The notes under the pieces were generated by a model. It had not been told where the DNA came from, did not search any database, and was given only the letters and a program-made list of their open reading frames with translations. A program made the position numbers and the translations under genes. Source: Prorocentrum cordatum (lineage: Eukaryota > Sar > Dinophyceae > Prorocentrales > Prorocentraceae). From it: a DNA stretch of 64,000 nucleotides. Within the stretch, counting starts at the first letter, position 1; every line of letters begins with the position of its first letter. The stretch spans positions 623,089 through 687,088 of the forward strand of contig CAUYUJ010010446.1 in assembly GCA_963575745.1 (NCBI GenBank), in the 5' to 3' direction. This document shows positions 62,655 through 64,000 of this stretch, piece by piece.

Positions 62655-62870
62655 GCCTTAGCGCCGCGCACCTTCGGCTTAAACGTTCGTAGTTCTTGTA
62701 AGGATTCGTGCGGGGCGAAGTGCCAGGAACGGTTTTCTTGCGCGATGCAGGGCTGTCGGAACGCAGCAGTTATGTTGATTCGCGGCGCTGAAGTCCCGGG
62801 GGTGGCGTTTTGACACGATTGGGGATTGTCACACAGTTGTGGGCACTTCCAGCAGTGAAGACAATTTTTT
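62655..62870 (+). repeat. ~80-bp family, distal copy
   Basis: TATCGCCTTAGCGCCGCGCA and later GATTCGCGGCGCTGAAGTCC with TTTTGACACGATTGGGGATT match the two motifs of 49286-50345 in the same order. Confidence 0.72.
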
Positions 62871-63162
62871 GTAGGAATCCATCGAAAATAGAAGTTGGAA
62901 GGATGGATTCTGACAACATCGTCTGTATGTGCTGGGTTTACACTGATCATCCCCGTCCTCATCCCCAGTACATTCCTCCTCAGCCTCCTTCTCTTCCTGA
63001 CTGCCCCCCCCCCCGACCCCCCTTTATGGGAAGACACAGTCTGGACTGCTCACTGTGGCGGCTGGCGGCCCCAATTGGTAACACGCGGTCCCTCGTCCGA
63101 CCATCTGAACATGCGTCGTCAATCGGAAGCGCATCGTGCTTCGAGGCGCGCCCTCTGGGTTG
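62871..63162. other. Unrecognised sequence
   Basis: Includes a short C run at 63004-63016. No gene. Confidence 0.35.
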
Positions 63163-63325
<163 letters not shown>

Positions 63326-63835
63326 CAAGAACTCGGCCTGAGGGCCGCTCAGACGCAGTTCAGGGCAAGGCGAGGCCCAAAACGCCCACGGTGGGAGAGT
63401 TGTGAGAGGCTCAAGGAGGCATCGCCGCTTCGATAAGAGGAAGCAAGGTCTCCAATTGAAGGATCCGCAGAAGCAGAGGAACACCAACTGCGCAAGGCGA
63501 CGCAGCCTGCCGCGACGAGAGGAGAAACCGAGGTGCGAGGCGGTGGAAAGGTGTAGATCCTAGCTTCGTTGGAACGGAGCCAGCTGCAAGAGGGCGGCCG
63601 ATAAAAAGGAAGGCGTCCGCCTCCATCAGGCCTCCGCAGGGCCCACATCAGAGCCCGAAGATTGCCTTCCTCGGACCTCCTCGTGGTCCCACGCGCACTC
63701 CCATCACGGCAGGCCGACATTCTGGCTCGTGTGGTGTTGCGGCCTGGCGGGGGAGCTGATACCTACCAAGATCTGGCGAAGGATCTGGACCCGAGATTTC
63801 CCTCCCCCCTCTCACACCAAGACAGTCATCGAGTG
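63326..63835. other. Unrecognised sequence
   Basis: Moderate-complexity sequence. The minus frame 63349-63720 has no recognised motif. Confidence 0.35.
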
Positions 63836-64000
63836 CCACTGGAGAAACCCAAGATGGCCCAAAAAAGCCCCACCACAGCCCAGGAGAGTGCCAAGAGAGC
63901 CCAAAAAAGCCCACCCAATGACCGCCAAGACTGCCCACGAGGCTCAAGAAATACCCGAGAGGCCGCCCCGCACTCTTCGCCTCATCCCGCCCCCCCACCT
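63836..64000. repeat. Degenerate CCCAAGATGGCCCAAAAAAG array
   Basis: Loose CCAAGA, GCCCAAAAAAGCCCACC and GAGAGTGCC repeats running off the window end. Same style as 15896-16215 and 500-1056. Confidence 0.6.

Overview
The window looks like nuclear DNA from a dinoflagellate, plausibly a GC-rich one such as a Prorocentrum-type genome. This is an inference. It rests on very high GC over long stretches, tandem and higher-order satellites occupying perhaps half of the sequence, protein families that are highly repeated in dinoflagellates (a PIF1-like helicase C-terminus, a tyrosine-recombinase element, a SAM-methyltransferase-like domain), and only a few lower-GC patches that look like ordinary genes. 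There are no operons, ribosome binding sites, rRNA or tRNA genes or CRISPR arrays that I can support. One 100-N assembly gap lies at 43901-44000.

Layout. 0-5.3 kb: triplet runs and four tandem arrays (77-bp, TCA, 160-bp and 73-bp units). 5.28-6.10 kb: a 5'-truncated helicase C-terminus with one dinucleotide frameshift. 6.9-8.0 and 10.4-13.7 kb: minus-strand, frame-shifting, coding-like DNA of unknown family. 13.7-17.7 kb: mostly unrecognised, with CA runs and a 165-bp direct duplication. 18.2-28.8 kb: the most interesting protein-coding remnant. All pieces lie on the minus strand and read, in order, a gag-like segment, a methyltransferase-like domain lacking its catalytic loop, a second gag-like segment, an RNase H-like domain, and a tyrosine recombinase with altered catalytic positions. 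This is the set expected of a YR (DIRS-like) retroelement carrying a methyltransferase, but badly decayed and without a visible reverse transcriptase. A 1.67-kb element with terminal inverted repeats (23.1-24.8 kb) sits inside it.

28.8-32.4 kb: degenerate short tandem repeats and a dimeric satellite. 32.4-36.2 kb: a lower-GC patch with the two best candidates for host genes, both on the minus strand: a ~350-aa protein with a Cys-rich N-terminus and a coiled coil (33513-34565), and the C-terminus of a C2H2 zinc-finger protein resembling DnaJ C21/JJJ1 (35624 upward). 36.4-39.1 kb: further satellites, including a long degenerate array of TTTCGGCGC-type units.

40.6-47.7 kb: a large higher-order satellite that alternates a 16-bp unit, a 24-bp unit, a hairpin-bearing spacer and a short AGGATGTCTC-type motif. 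The same motif recurs at 48, 53.8 and 58.5 kb, with a cousin at 4.2-5.0 kb, so one short sequence links arrays more than 50 kb apart. 48-64 kb: more composite tandem repeats, two copies of a ~290-bp dispersed element, an ~80-bp repeat family, GC-rich unrecognised DNA and a long CA run. Very long open frames in the arrays (up to 550 codons) arise because the repeat units lack stop codons; they are not called as genes. Much of the recognisable coding sequence is frame-broken, so either the elements are old or the assembly has indel errors at homopolymers. Sequence alone cannot separate the two.
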